Source: Chitinophaga sp. YR573
GTDB lineage: Bacteria > Bacteroidota > Bacteroidia > Chitinophagales > Chitinophagaceae
Assembly (NCBI RefSeq): GCF_900110995.1
Contig: NZ_FOJF01000001.1
Location: 1,567,199 to 1,631,198, forward strand
Length of the DNA: 64,000 nucleotides
Direction: 5' to 3'
Below, piece by piece: positions 32,621-42,004 of the stretch. The position numbers and the translations under genes were made by a program. The notes below the pieces were generated by a model that saw only the letters and a program-made list of their open reading frames with translations, was not told the origin of the DNA and did no database searches. The number at the start of each line of letters is the position of its first letter. Position 1 is the stretch's first letter.

Positions 32621-35245
32621 TTAAAATTTTATCGCGTAAGTAACACTTGGTAAAATAGGAAGGATACTCACCTCTGCGAGATAACGTTCCTGTTTAACCC
32701 TGTCCGTTACAACAGTATAATAAAAAGGATTCGGTTGATTATAGGCATTATATAAACTGAATGTCCAGCTCCTCACCCATAACTTTTTCTTCTTTGTATA
32801 AGTAGCACTCAGGTCCAGCCGGTGCTGATCCCTGCCGCGGAACTCATTCCGCTTACCCATATGGTCCAGGATCGGCGCATAGGGAGATGCATCCCAGGGA
32901 GACGAACCATTCACCCCTTCATAACTGGCAGTAGGTAAAGTCAGTGGTAACCCTGATGTATATTCCCAACTGGCAGATACTTCCCAGCGTTTACCCAGTT
33001 GTCTTGTAATCACTACTTCCACATCATGCCTGCGATCATATTTATAAGGAAATGCCTGTCCGTCATTCACATTGGCAAATTGCCTGTCAGACCATGCCAG
33101 TGTATATCCTATCCATCCTTTCAGCTTTCCTTTTTTCTTTTCCAGCAATACTTCTCCACCATAACTACGGCCTGTCCCTACCGCTACCTGCTCATCCCAT
33201 TTCTTCCCTGATGTATTAAACAGGGAAGTATTGTCTTTATATTCTATCACATTATCCATCGTCTTGTAATACGCTTCTACAGAATATGAAAACATATTAT
33301 TACTGCTTGTTTTGCAGATACCAACAGCTGTCTGTTTAGAAAACATGGGCTTCACCTTGCTGGTAGATGGCACCCATAAATCCGTTGGCAAACTGGTAAC
33401 GCTGTTCGTTAACAGGTGCAGGTACTGGTTCATATGCGTATAGGACATCTTCACTGTCCAGCGACGTGGCAGCTGGTAACGGATACCCAGTCTTGGCTGC
33501 ACAGAATTATACCACATTTTATCTACTACAAAACCAGAAACATGTAATCCTGCATTTACCTGTAGCGAAGAAGTAATATTCCATTCATCTTCTGCATACA
33601 ACAGCATTTCTTTTCCCCTTGTTGCTTCATCATTATAAGAAGTATCCAAAGGCGTTTGTGTACCTGAATAATTTTCTAAAATAGATTCTCCGGGATTAAA
33701 AGTATGTGCGATCCTCCCCAATCCAAATTTCACCGTATGCGCAGGATTCGGTCTGTATTCAAAGTCCAGCTTAACAACAGCATCCTTTATCCTTGAATAA
33801 TATTTCCCATAAAGATGAATAGCATCACTACTATTATCAGCAGCATAATCATAAGTATAAGAAGTAGAAAAAGTATACTGGGAATAATTCACCGTAGCAT
33901 TGGCAAACAAACGTGGATTAAAGATATGATTCCAGCGCAACGTACCAGTTGTATTGCCCCAGTCGAAATGCGTAAGGGTATTATCTGCATTATCATTTCT
34001 TTTCATAGAAAACTTATCCTCTCCCTTATATACACTAATATAAATCCGGTCTCTAGCGGAGAAAATATGATTGAGCTTCACATTCGCATCATAAAAATAA
34101 ATGTTGACATCATTTTTTCTCTGGTCATCATCATCATCTTTAACATAGGAATTATTCAACAGGAGATCTGTATACGAACGGCGGGCAGAGACAACAAAAG
34201 ATGTTTTATCTTTTTTGATAGGCCCTTCTACCATTGCTTTGGCTGCAATCAGCCCTATTGCCGCTTCTCCGTGTACATGCTGCATATCTCCGTCCTTAGT
34301 TGAGATATCTACTACAGAGGACAATCGTCCACCATAACGTGCAGGAAAAGCGCCCTTATAAAAATCTGCACTCTTTACGATATCAGGATTAAACACAGAA
34401 AAAATACCAAGAAGATGAGAAGTATTAAAGACAGGTGTTCCATCCAGCAGGATAAGATTCTGATCAGGGCTGCCACCTCTTACATTCAATGCCCCGCCAC
34501 CTTCAATACCACCGGATACTCCGGGCAGTGCAGCAATCGTGCGCATCACATCTGCTTCTCCCAATAAACGGGGCATAGACTTTATATCAGACACCGGCAC
34601 ATTAATCCTGCTCATCTGCATTTGCCCGGGTTGCCTGTCCAGTTGCGTTTCTGTAATAACTACTTCCTGTAAACTATTCAGGGGTTGTAAAGAGACAATG
34701 ACCTGCTTCTTATTTAAACCTGTTACCGGTAACCGGAAAGAACCATACCCTATGTATGTTATCTGTAAGCTACAGGTATCCTTCGGCAATGTAAGACTGA
34801 AAAATCCATATTGATTAGTGGTCGTTCCTACCCGCTGTACAGGCGAGTAAACCGTAGCCCCTATTAACCGCTCACCGGTACGTACATCCTCTACATATCC
34901 GCTGACTGTACGTTGCGGGTCTTTTTTCACGGTTAATACGATCTGCCCGCCTATGCGTGCAAAGTAAATATCAAAAGGAGAGAAGATCTCATCCAGCAAA
35001 TCCCTGAGCGGCTTGTCCTGTGCTGTCACGGTTACTTTGCGCGACAGGTTTACAATATCCCTGCTATATGAAAAATGAATTCCATACTGCTGTTCAAGCA
35101 ATTCACATACAACCTGTAAAGGCTGTTCATGTATGGCGACAGTTACCTTTGTGTGCCAGTCCCACGCAAACACCTGCCCAGGAATGCCTATCAGCAGCAT
35201 CCACAGCAGTACTTTTCCCATCATAGACGACTGTTTATTCTTCAT
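32621..35245 (-). CDS. TonB-dependent receptor with STN signalling domain
   Basis: The 874-residue receptor has a signal peptide (GIPGQVFAWD) and an STN (secretin/TonB short N-terminal) domain at about 45-105 that can signal to an anti-sigma factor. A carboxypeptidase-regulatory-like beta domain follows (about 112-195; VSGYVEDVRTGERLIGATVYSPV), then a plug domain (VMRTIAALPGVSGG, LNVRGGSPDQNLILLDG) and a barrel. The plug sequence lacks the SusC pattern; it is paired with a DUF4249 protein instead of SusD. Its start overlaps the FecR-like gene by 11 bp. Together with the sigma and anti-sigma genes this forms a FecA-FecR-FecI-like switch in which ligand at the receptor activates its own transcription. 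Confidence 0.93.
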   Translation of the reverse strand: MKNKQSSMMGKVLLWMLLIGIPGQVFAWDWHTKVTVAIHEQPLQVVCELLEQQYGIHFSYSRDIVNLSRKVTVTAQDKPLRDLLDEIFSPFDIYFARIGGQIVLTVKKDPQRTVSGYVEDVRTGERLIGATVYSPVQRVGTTTNQYGFFSLTLPKDTCSLQITYIGYGSFRLPVTGLNKKQVIVSLQPLNSLQEVVITETQLDRQPGQMQMSRINVPVSDIKSMPRLLGEADVMRTIAALPGVSGGIEGGGALNVRGGSPDQNLILLDGTPVFNTSHLLGIFSVFNPDIVKSADFYKGAFPARYGGRLSSVVDISTKDGDMQHVHGEAAIGLIAAKAMVEGPIKKDKTSFVVSARRSYTDLLLNNSYVKDDDDDQRKNDVNIYFYDANVKLNHIFSARDRIYISVYKGEDKFSMKRNDNADNTLTHFDWGNTTGTLRWNHIFNPRLFANATVNYSQYTFSTSYTYDYAADNSSDAIHLYGKYYSRIKDAVVKLDFEYRPNPAHTVKFGLGRIAHTFNPGESILENYSGTQTPLDTSYNDEATRGKEMLLYAEDEWNITSSLQVNAGLHVSGFVVDKMWYNSVQPRLGIRYQLPRRWTVKMSYTHMNQYLHLLTNSVTSLPTDLWVPSTSKVKPMFSKQTAVGICKTSSNNMFSYSVEAYYKTMDNVIEYKDNTSLFNTSGKKWDEQVAVGTGRSYGGEVLLEKKKGKLKGWIGYTLAWSDRQFANVNDGQAFPYKYDRRHDVEVVITRQLGKRWEVSASWEYTSGLPLTLPTASYEGVNGSSPWDASPYAPILDHMGKRNEFRGRDQHRLDLSATYTKKKKLWVRSWTFSLYNAYNQPNPFYYTVVTDRVKQERYLAEVSILPILPSVTYAIKF

Positions 35246-36212
35246 GCTTCTTCAACTCAATACCTGAGGCATGCTGTATAATTGTTGTATTGGTCATAAA
35301 TGTAATGGCCGACAGTACATTTTCTACCGGTTCCCCGGTAAAAGTAGCTGTAACCGGTAAACCCAGTAACACACTATCCACAGTTACTTCTTTATTATAT
35401 ACTACAGCGATCGTTTGTAATACTTCACTCAGTGGCGTGTCAGCAAACACCAGCTCTTTCTTTTCCGCATTCATCACATGTCCTGCTACTTTAGCAGATT
35501 GCCCTGCCTGATGCTCCAGCAACATTCCTGTGGATAATACCACGCTATCCCTGTTATCCTTCACCATCACCCTGCCGCTGTTCACATGCACACGTAAAAA
35601 CCCCTTATCTGTACAGTCTATAGTAAATTTTGTTCCCAGCACTTTTACTTCCCGCTCTCCCAGTTTCACAATAAACGGATGAACAGCGTCCGGCGTTACA
35701 TCAAATACTGCTTTACCCGTTAATTTTACCAGGCGCTGCCTGTTGCCAAAACCAGGTAATACCTCTAACTGCGCCAGGCTATCCAGTTCTATGGTAGAGC
35801 CATCCTTCAGTTGTGCCATTACCGGCCCGGTAAACGTCTCTGACCTGTTACTCCTTCCAGCTATCCACCATAAGCCGGCTCCTGCTGCCAGCACGAATAT
35901 GGCGGCGGCCATCCACCAGGTATTGCGCTTTGGCTCTATCTGGAGGCGCTCTTCTATCGGGTTAGTTTCTTCCATCCAGCTGTTTCCTTCCATTTTAGCA
36001 CTCAACCGCTGCCAGGCGATTTCTGCAGCTACTGCATCTTCCTTGTACGGGATCTGCCTCAGTACCTTTTCCAGGGCCGCCAGGAGTTGTGGATGCCGAG
36101 AGTCCGTCTGTAGCCATTCTTCCACCCACAGGCGCTCTTCCGCATCCGCTTCGGAAAGCACATATTTGCACAGCAGGGTATATAATGCTTCTTCAGAATA
36201 GAGCATAGTCAA
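35235..36212 (-). CDS. FecR-family anti-sigma factor
   Basis: The 325-residue protein has an N-terminal cytoplasmic part, one membrane helix (WMAAAIFVLAAGAGLWWIAG, about 94-113) and a periplasmic FecR domain (LKDGSTIELDSLAQLEVLPGF, VFDVTPDAVHPFIVKLGEREVKVLGTKF). A C-terminal STN-contacting domain (DTPLSEVLQTIAVVYNKEVTVDS) follows. It should hold the neighbouring ECF sigma factor until the receptor's STN domain reports ligand. It lies 98 bp after the sigma gene and overlaps the receptor gene. Met3 is an alternative start. Confidence 0.93.
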   Translation of the reverse strand: MTMLYSEEALYTLLCKYVLSEADAEERLWVEEWLQTDSRHPQLLAALEKVLRQIPYKEDAVAAEIAWQRLSAKMEGNSWMEETNPIEERLQIEPKRNTWWMAAAIFVLAAGAGLWWIAGRSNRSETFTGPVMAQLKDGSTIELDSLAQLEVLPGFGNRQRLVKLTGKAVFDVTPDAVHPFIVKLGEREVKVLGTKFTIDCTDKGFLRVHVNSGRVMVKDNRDSVVLSTGMLLEHQAGQSAKVAGHVMNAEKKELVFADTPLSEVLQTIAVVYNKEVTVDSVLLGLPVTATFTGEPVENVLSAITFMTNTTIIQHASGIELKKHEE

Positions 36213-36310
36213 GTCAGTGTGGTTTAAACGATATATATCTGACGCGGGTGGAAGGAAGATTCCCCTACGGGGATAAAAATTTACATTAACCGCGTACTTT
36301 GCCTACCCTT

Positions 36311-36823
36311 TTAAAACAGCAGCACACTATTCAAATACTCCCTTAACTCCTTATGCAGGATCTTTAACGCCTTCCCCATCTGGTTCTCCACCGTTTTCAC
36401 AGAGATATTCATCACTTCAGCTATTTCGGAATACTTCAGCTGCTGTTGCCGGCTTAACACAAACACTTCCCGGCAACGTTCCGGCAGTAGGTCTAATGCC
36501 TGCTGATATAACCGTTCCAGCTCCCACACAGGAGATTGGACGGACAAATCCGCAAAACGGAAAGTCCCGGCAACATTCTCCTTTTCCAGACGTACCGTCT
36601 CCTTCCGCCAGTTACTAATGGCCGTATTACGGATAGCAGCAAAAAGATAGGATTTGGTCCCCCCTGTAATCTCAATGGTCGCACGTTTCTCCCATAACCG
36701 CAGGAATACCTGCTGAATTACCTCTTCGGCGTTATGTGCATCACCGGTATAATGCAGGGCAAAAGCCAGGCAATGGGCATGATGTTCTTTAAAGATGGCT
36801 TCTAATGTGTGGCGGTCGAGCAT
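36311..36823 (-). CDS. ECF sigma factor (FecI-like)
   Basis: The 170-residue protein has sigma region 2 (about 10-75; [34 protein letters not shown]) and region 4 (about 105-160; [38 protein letters not shown]). It lacks regions 1 and 3, as ECF factors do. It is paired with FecR and a STN-domain TonB receptor on the same strand and divergent from pyrD, with about 70 bp between the two starts. It probably drives the DUF4249/receptor operon. Confidence 0.93.
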   Translation of the reverse strand: MLDRHTLEAIFKEHHAHCLAFALHYTGDAHNAEEVIQQVFLRLWEKRATIEITGGTKSYLFAAIRNTAISNWRKETVRLEKENVAGTFRFADLSVQSPVWELERLYQQALDLLPERCREVFVLSRQQQLKYSEIAEVMNISVKTVENQMGKALKILHKELREYLNSVLLF

Positions 36824-36893
36824 GGTAACAGTTACAAAAATAATACTCCGGCGTAAAGATCAATGCGATTACAAATATTATATTTGTGCCCGC

Positions 36894-37916
36894 ATGTACA
36901 ACCTTCTCAGAAACTTATTATTCCGTTTCCCGCCGGAAAATATTCATTACCAGGTAATGAAAGGCCTGCAAGTTCTGCACAGCCTGCCTATGGGACGAAA
37001 ACTGGTACACACATATTGTATGCCTGCACGTAAAGACCTGGAAAAAACACTCTGGGGACTTACATTCAAAAATCCGGTAGGACTGGCAGCGGGTTTCGAT
37101 AAAGACGCTAAATATACAGATGAACTGGCCAGTCTGGGATTCGGCTTTGTGGAAATAGGTACTGTAACACCTGTGGCTCAACCAGGTAACGATCAGCCCC
37201 GCTTATTCCGTCTTCCGGCAGATAAGGCGCTCATCAACCGTATGGGCTTTAATAACGGTGGAGCCGTAGCCGCAGCTAAACGCCTGCAGAAACGTCGCTC
37301 AGATATCATCATAGGTGGTAACATCGGCAAGAACAAGATTACACCTAATGAGGAAGCCATCAGCGATTATGAGAAATGTTTCCATGCCTTATTTGATGTG
37401 GTAGATTATTTCGTAGTAAATGTCAGCTCTCCCAATACGCCCAATCTCCGCGCATTACAGGAAAAAGAACCGCTGAAACAATTGCTGCATCATCTGCAAA
37501 CATTAAACTCCCTTAAAACCAAGCCTAAACCTATCCTGCTGAAGATTGCTCCTGATTTAACGGACAGCCAGCTGGATGATATCATAGAAATTATACAGGA
37601 AACTAAACTGGCAGGTATCGTTGCTACCAATACGACTATCAGCCGGGAAGGATTACAAACACCTGAGAACGAAGTAACCGCTATCGGTGCCGGTGGATTA
37701 AGCGGACTGCCTGTAAAGGAAAGGGCAACACAAGTGATTAAATACATCCATCAGCATACTAACGGGAACATCCCTATCATTGCTGTAGGAGGGATTTTTA
37801 CTGCTGCTGATGCACAGGAGAAGTTAGATGCAGGAGCCTCCCTGGTACAGGTATACACAGGATTTGTATATGAAGGTCCTACTATCGTAAAGAAAATCTG
37901 CACAGGACTTAAATAA
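36894..37916 (+). CDS. pyrD: Dihydroorotate dehydrogenase, quinone type
   Basis: The 340-residue enzyme oxidises dihydroorotate to orotate with FMN and quinone in pyrimidine synthesis, at the inner membrane. I chose the ATG at 36894 ([19 protein letters not shown]), which begins the amphipathic helix pair of class 2 enzymes; the frame extends further upstream but that part reads unlike this family. Visible hallmarks are [12 protein letters not shown] (FMN loop), the catalytic-base segment [11 protein letters not shown] and GVPAVGGI-like [13 protein letters not shown]. It ends tail-to-tail with rsmE with an 8-bp overlap. Confidence 0.95.
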   Translation: MYNLLRNLLFRFPPENIHYQVMKGLQVLHSLPMGRKLVHTYCMPARKDLEKTLWGLTFKNPVGLAAGFDKDAKYTDELASLGFGFVEIGTVTPVAQPGNDQPRLFRLPADKALINRMGFNNGGAVAAAKRLQKRRSDIIIGGNIGKNKITPNEEAISDYEKCFHALFDVVDYFVVNVSSPNTPNLRALQEKEPLKQLLHHLQTLNSLKTKPKPILLKIAPDLTDSQLDDIIEIIQETKLAGIVATNTTISREGLQTPENEVTAIGAGGLSGLPVKERATQVIKYIHQHTNGNIPIIAVGGIFTAADAQEKLDAGASLVQVYTGFVYEGPTIVKKICTGLK

Positions 37917-38610
37917 CATTCACCGCATTCATCATAGTACAGGCTACTACCCCGGCTGTTTCCGTACGCAGCCGGGTATTACCCAGGGACACAGGCTTGA
38001 AACCAAGCCCCAGTGCTGCCTTTATCTCCTCCGGCGTAAAATCGCCTTCTGGCCCTATCAGCATCAGACTATCTTTCCCTGCCTGCATGGCCTGCCACAA
38101 ATGCGCCTTCTCTTCGGGTAAACAATGCGCGATAAACAACTGATCCGCCCCCGGTTGCTGTATCAGCTTATCAAAAGAAACCGGCGCTGCCAGCTCCGGT
38201 AAATAATACTGCTGCGATTGCAGCATAGCTGATACCAATATATTCTCAAAACGGTCTGCTCTGAATTTTTCCTTCTCCGTACGCTGACTCACCAACGGCA
38301 ACACCATTTGCACCCCTATCTCCGTTGCCTTTTCAAGGAACCACTCTATCCGGGAAGTATTCTTGGTAAAAGAAATCGCTATCCTCACAGGACTGGCAAC
38401 CGGCGGCATCAACGTATATAAGGTAATCTTCAGCACACATTTCTTCCTGTTATCGTCTGTAATCACAGCCGTATAACGCCCCCCACGGCCATCTGTCAGC
38501 AACACTTCATCCCCGGCAGTATGCCGTAACACCATGATACAATACTTGGAAGTAGGTTCATCCATTGTATAACTATCTGCCTGCGGAGAAATATCTTTTG
38601 CGTAAAACAT
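37909..38610 (-). CDS. rsmE: 16S rRNA m3U1498 methyltransferase
   Basis: The 233-residue enzyme methylates N3 of U1498 in 16S rRNA. I chose the ATG at 38610 (MFYAKDIS), matching RsmE N-termini and leaving a 4-bp gap after the MATE gene; an upstream ATG at 38643 would overlap that gene. The knotted SPOUT fold is seen in [29 protein letters not shown] and [15 protein letters not shown]. It follows the MATE gene on the same strand. Confidence 0.93.
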   Translation of the reverse strand: MFYAKDISPQADSYTMDEPTSKYCIMVLRHTAGDEVLLTDGRGGRYTAVITDDNRKKCVLKITLYTLMPPVASPVRIAISFTKNTSRIEWFLEKATEIGVQMVLPLVSQRTEKEKFRADRFENILVSAMLQSQQYYLPELAAPVSFDKLIQQPGADQLFIAHCLPEEKAHLWQAMQAGKDSLMLIGPEGDFTPEEIKAALGLGFKPVSLGNTRLRTETAGVVACTMMNAVNVI

Positions 38611-38614
38611 ATCT

Positions 38615-39964
38615 TTAAATTGCTGCAAAATTATCATTTTCAAGAATAGCCTTCCTGGTCTTATGCTGGAATCTGAAAAACAACAGGATAGAAGCAGTCA
38701 ACAACCCTAATAACAATCCCCACCAGATCCCCTGTACACCAAAGTTTAAATAGATGCCCAGGAAATACCCGACAGGCAACCCAAGTACCCAGTAAGCCAG
38801 GAAAGTAATAATAGTAGGCATCTTCACATCACCCAAACCACGAAGAATCCCCAGCCCCAATACCTGTGTACCATCAAATAACTGGAAGAATGCAGCAATG
38901 ATAATCAGGTGCGCCGCCAGTTCCACTACAGCCACATCGCTGATATAGATCAAAGGCAGCAGCCGGCAGAATACCATAAATATCAGCGCAGTGGTACTCA
39001 TCATGATCAATACCATATGATAACTGGCAATGGCAGACATACGCAGCTCCCTGAACTGCCTGGCCCCGAAATAGTTCCCGCTCTTAATACCAGCAGCCGC
39101 AGAAATCCCACTGGCCATCATATATGTAATGGAAGCCAGGTTGATAGCTATCTGGTGTGCAGCCTGTTCTCTCGCCCCTATCCATCCTGCCATAACAATA
39201 GCACCACTAAAAGCACTGATCTCAAAAATATATTGCAAGGCCACCGGCGCACCAATCCCTAAGATCTTCTTAATAGCGGCACCAGATAAATGCCAATGTC
39301 CAAACTGATGAATATACTTTTTAAAACGGTTGCCCTTTAATACATACCAGGCCATGGCTACTCCCATCAAAAGCCTGTCGGCAAACGTTGCGATCCCTAC
39401 CCCAACGACACCTAAATGAAATCCATATACCAGCGTAATCCCTATCACGATATTGATCACATTGCCTATAATACTGATATTCATTGCCTGACGTGTAAAT
39501 CCCAGCCCTTCAGCAAACTGCTTAAAGCTAAGGAACACCATCAACGGAAAAAACGAAGCCCCCAGGAATTGCAGGAAAGGACGCGCCTGTTCCTGTACAT
39601 CCGGTTCCTGATGTAGTAAGTGCAGATAATTACTACCGATAATAATAACAGTAGATAATATCAGTCCTAAAATTAAATTGATAAACAGACTATGCCGCAG
39701 CAGAGAGCCGCAGGCTTCAATATTACCACGTCCATGTTCCTGTGCAATCAGCGGTGTAAGTCCGTAAGACATACCAATCCCCATTACCATAAATACAGAA
39801 AACAAGCTACTGCCCAATGCTACAGCAGCCAGCGGAACGCCGCCGGTATGGCCAATGATAATGGTATCTGAGAGGGCAACCATCGTATGTCCCAGCTGGG
39901 ATATCACTACGGGATAAGCTAAACGGAAATTATCTCTGTAAAACTGTTGATACTTCTTCCACAT
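38615..39964 (-). CDS. MATE-family multidrug/sodium efflux pump
   Basis: The 449-residue inner-membrane protein has about twelve hydrophobic helices in two MatE halves. Hallmarks include QLGHTMVALSDTIIIGHTGGVPLAAVALG near the N-terminus and GIKSGNYFGARQ in the second half. It should export cationic drugs or metabolites using a Na+ or H+ gradient. The substrate is unknown. It lies between dnaB and rsmE on the same strand, with a terminator hairpin between it and dnaB. Confidence 0.93.
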   Translation of the reverse strand: MWKKYQQFYRDNFRLAYPVVISQLGHTMVALSDTIIIGHTGGVPLAAVALGSSLFSVFMVMGIGMSYGLTPLIAQEHGRGNIEACGSLLRHSLFINLILGLILSTVIIIGSNYLHLLHQEPDVQEQARPFLQFLGASFFPLMVFLSFKQFAEGLGFTRQAMNISIIGNVINIVIGITLVYGFHLGVVGVGIATFADRLLMGVAMAWYVLKGNRFKKYIHQFGHWHLSGAAIKKILGIGAPVALQYIFEISAFSGAIVMAGWIGAREQAAHQIAINLASITYMMASGISAAAGIKSGNYFGARQFRELRMSAIASYHMVLIMMSTTALIFMVFCRLLPLIYISDVAVVELAAHLIIIAAFFQLFDGTQVLGLGILRGLGDVKMPTIITFLAYWVLGLPVGYFLGIYLNFGVQGIWWGLLLGLLTASILLFFRFQHKTRKAILENDNFAAI

Positions 39965-39970
39965 AAAATA

Positions 39971-40001
39971 TAAAGGGTGTCCCGTTATAAGCGAGACACC
40001 C
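39971..40001 (-). terminator. Terminator after dnaB
   Basis: The GGGTGTC/GACACCC stem lies 23 bases after the dnaB stop and is followed by T-rich sequence on the minus strand. Confidence 0.7.
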
Positions 40002-40023
40002 TGTTACCTTTTAAAAATATTAT

Positions 40024-41583
40024 TTAAAAAGGAGCGTCTTCTTCAAACTCCATATCGTTCATCTTGGAACCTTTCTGGATAAAGAACTTAGCTTCATTAT
40101 TACCTCCATCACCAGGACTTGGGAATCCTGCATAAGAGTTACCGCTGGTGCTGGCCGGGTTCTCCAGGCTACCATCGTCTTCAAAACGCTGGAACTCCAG
40201 TACCGCACGTAGCTTGATAGTATCCAGCTGACCATTACGGTGTTTCGCTATACGCACGTGGGTCTCACCTTTATTGGATTCTCCCATCTCATTTGTATTG
40301 ATCTCATAATACTCAGGACGGTACAGGAACAATACCATGTCCGCATCCTGCTCAATAGCACCGGATTCACGAAGGTCACTCAACTGTGGCATCTTGTTAC
40401 CGTCTTTACGTTTTTCCACGTCACGACTCAACTGAGACAGCGCGATAATGGGTACTCCCAATTCCTTCGCCATCCCTTTCAGATCCCTGGAGATCTTACT
40501 GATTTCCTGCTCACGGTTACTACCCTTACCATCAGAAGAACCACTCATCAGCTGCAGGTAATCGATGATGATCAACCCTACACCATGATTATGTACCAGC
40601 CTTCTTGCCTTTGCACGTAACTCAAAGATATTCAGTGCCGGTGTATCATCTATAAAGATAGGCGCCTTTGCCAGACGTTCGATACCATGGGTCATCAGCT
40701 TCTTCATCTCATACTCTTCCAGCTTACCACGGGATATCTTTTCCAGCTTTATCTCAGATTCCGCGGACAGGATACGTTGAACGATCTGTCCGGATGACAT
40801 TTCTAAGGAGAACAATGCAGCACCTTTAGGGAAACGGGGATGCAAAGCAGCATTCCTGGCGAGGTTCAGCGCGAACGCCGTCTTACCCACCGCAGGACGT
40901 GCAGCCAGGATGATCAAATCCGTTGATTGCCAGCCATAAGTTACCTTGTCCAGTGAAGGGAAACCGGAAGGGACCCCGGTAATATCATCTCCCCTGTTAC
41001 GAAGGTCCTCGATCCTCTTCATGGTATTTACCAGGATCTTATCGATACTATCGTAGTTCTTACGAAGGTGATTATTGGTTACTTCAAAAAGTTTGCTTTC
41101 TGCGGAATCCAGCAGGTCGAATACATCCGCAGTATCCTCATAAGATTCACTGAGGATTTCGCCGGAGATACGGATCAGCTCACGCTGGATGAATTTCTGA
41201 AGGATAATACGGGCATGTGCCGCGATATTGGCAGAAGACACCACCATATTGGTGAGTCTCGTTATATAATAAGGTCCTCCCACCATTTCAAGTTCACCCA
41301 GTGATTTGAGTTCCTCTACTACAGTAAGAATATCTATAGGCATAGATTTACCGGCCAGCTTGGTCATTGCCGAATAAATCTTCTGGTGTGCCTCTACGTA
41401 AAAGCACTCCCCTTTCAATATTTCAATAACAGAATCGAATGCGCCTTTCTCAAGCATGATTGCACCCAGTACCGCTTCTTCCATTTCTTTAGCCTGCGGC
41501 GGTATCTTGCCGTACATCATAGATGAAATGTCAACGGACGGCTTGCGGCGCACATTGCGGTCTTTCTTTAGATTCAGATCCAT
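40024..41583 (-). CDS. dnaB: Replicative DNA helicase DnaB
   Basis: The 519-residue hexameric helicase has an N-terminal domain (KIPPQAKEMEEAVLGAIMLEKGAFDSVIEIL), a linker, and a RecA-like C-terminal domain with Walker A ARPAVGKTAFALNLA, LIIIDYLQLMSG and the arginine-finger region SDLRESGAIEQDADMVLFLYRPEYY. The C-terminal tail is acidic. DnaB unwinds the replication fork. No intein is inserted. It is transcribed leftward; the region upstream holds DnaA-box-like repeats and the divergent pheT gene. Confidence 0.97.
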   Translation of the reverse strand: MDLNLKKDRNVRRKPSVDISSMMYGKIPPQAKEMEEAVLGAIMLEKGAFDSVIEILKGECFYVEAHQKIYSAMTKLAGKSMPIDILTVVEELKSLGELEMVGGPYYITRLTNMVVSSANIAAHARIILQKFIQRELIRISGEILSESYEDTADVFDLLDSAESKLFEVTNNHLRKNYDSIDKILVNTMKRIEDLRNRGDDITGVPSGFPSLDKVTYGWQSTDLIILAARPAVGKTAFALNLARNAALHPRFPKGAALFSLEMSSGQIVQRILSAESEIKLEKISRGKLEEYEMKKLMTHGIERLAKAPIFIDDTPALNIFELRAKARRLVHNHGVGLIIIDYLQLMSGSSDGKGSNREQEISKISRDLKGMAKELGVPIIALSQLSRDVEKRKDGNKMPQLSDLRESGAIEQDADMVLFLYRPEYYEINTNEMGESNKGETHVRIAKHRNGQLDTIKLRAVLEFQRFEDDGSLENPASTSGNSYAGFPSPGDGGNNEAKFFIQKGSKMNDMEFEEDAPF

Positions 41584-41611
41584 TTATATAATTAATGCCT
41601 ATTAAAAAAGT

Positions 41612-41902
41612 TGTGAAATAATATGGGCTATTCCTTAGTTTCTACAATTTTATTGTACCAGTTTCATTGTGATGTCCTTGCCAAATTGTAAACTTTTTAG
41701 GGCCGAAAAACTAAGGTAACCGCAATTTCCCACTTATTAAAGATTGATTCCTGATATAGTTTATAAGACCACTTTCACATGTTATCCACCCGCAAAATGT
41801 CAGTTATCCACTGACTGGAGGATACTTATTCACTAAATCGATTTCCAATCCCCAGACAAAGGTCAGCATATTCACAAACTTTGTGTAAAAAGATTTTCCA
41901 CA
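41612..41902. other. DnaA-box-like array, candidate replication origin or DnaA-regulated region
   Basis: The 421-bp AT-rich gap between divergent dnaB and pheT holds DnaA-box-like 9-mers: TTATCCACC (41782), TTATCCACT (41804), TTATTCACT (41826), ATATTCACA (41868) and TTTTCCACA (41894) on the plus strand, and TGTGTAAAA (41882) and TGTGAAATA (41612) in reverse. The first three are exactly 22 bp apart, and a weak CAATCCCCA (41846) nearly continues the phase. TTTTCCACA and TGTGTAAAA fully match the relaxed consensus TTWTNCACA or its complement. No dnaA gene is here, so the assignment is tentative. Confidence 0.5.
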
Positions 41903-41931
41903 TAACATTTGGCGAAGACGGATGTGCTCTT

Positions 41932-41965
41932 TTTGTGCATTATGCAATCTCCTTTTTACCCTTTG
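41932..41965 (+). promoter_or_regulatory. Putative pheT operon promoter
   Basis: TTTG at 41932-41935 and TACCCTTTG at 41957-41965 are 21 bp apart, near the Bacteroidota pattern with one extra base in the second box. The pheT start codon follows 39 bases later. Confidence 0.4.
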
Positions 41966-42004
41966 TCCTTATTTATTAACTTTACGCCACTTATAAACTT
42001 ACAA

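Noticed and set aside
36795..36893. Upstream start for pyrD
   Set aside because: The added 33 residues would overlap the ECF sigma gene and are basic and Cys-rich, unlike any PyrD N-terminus.
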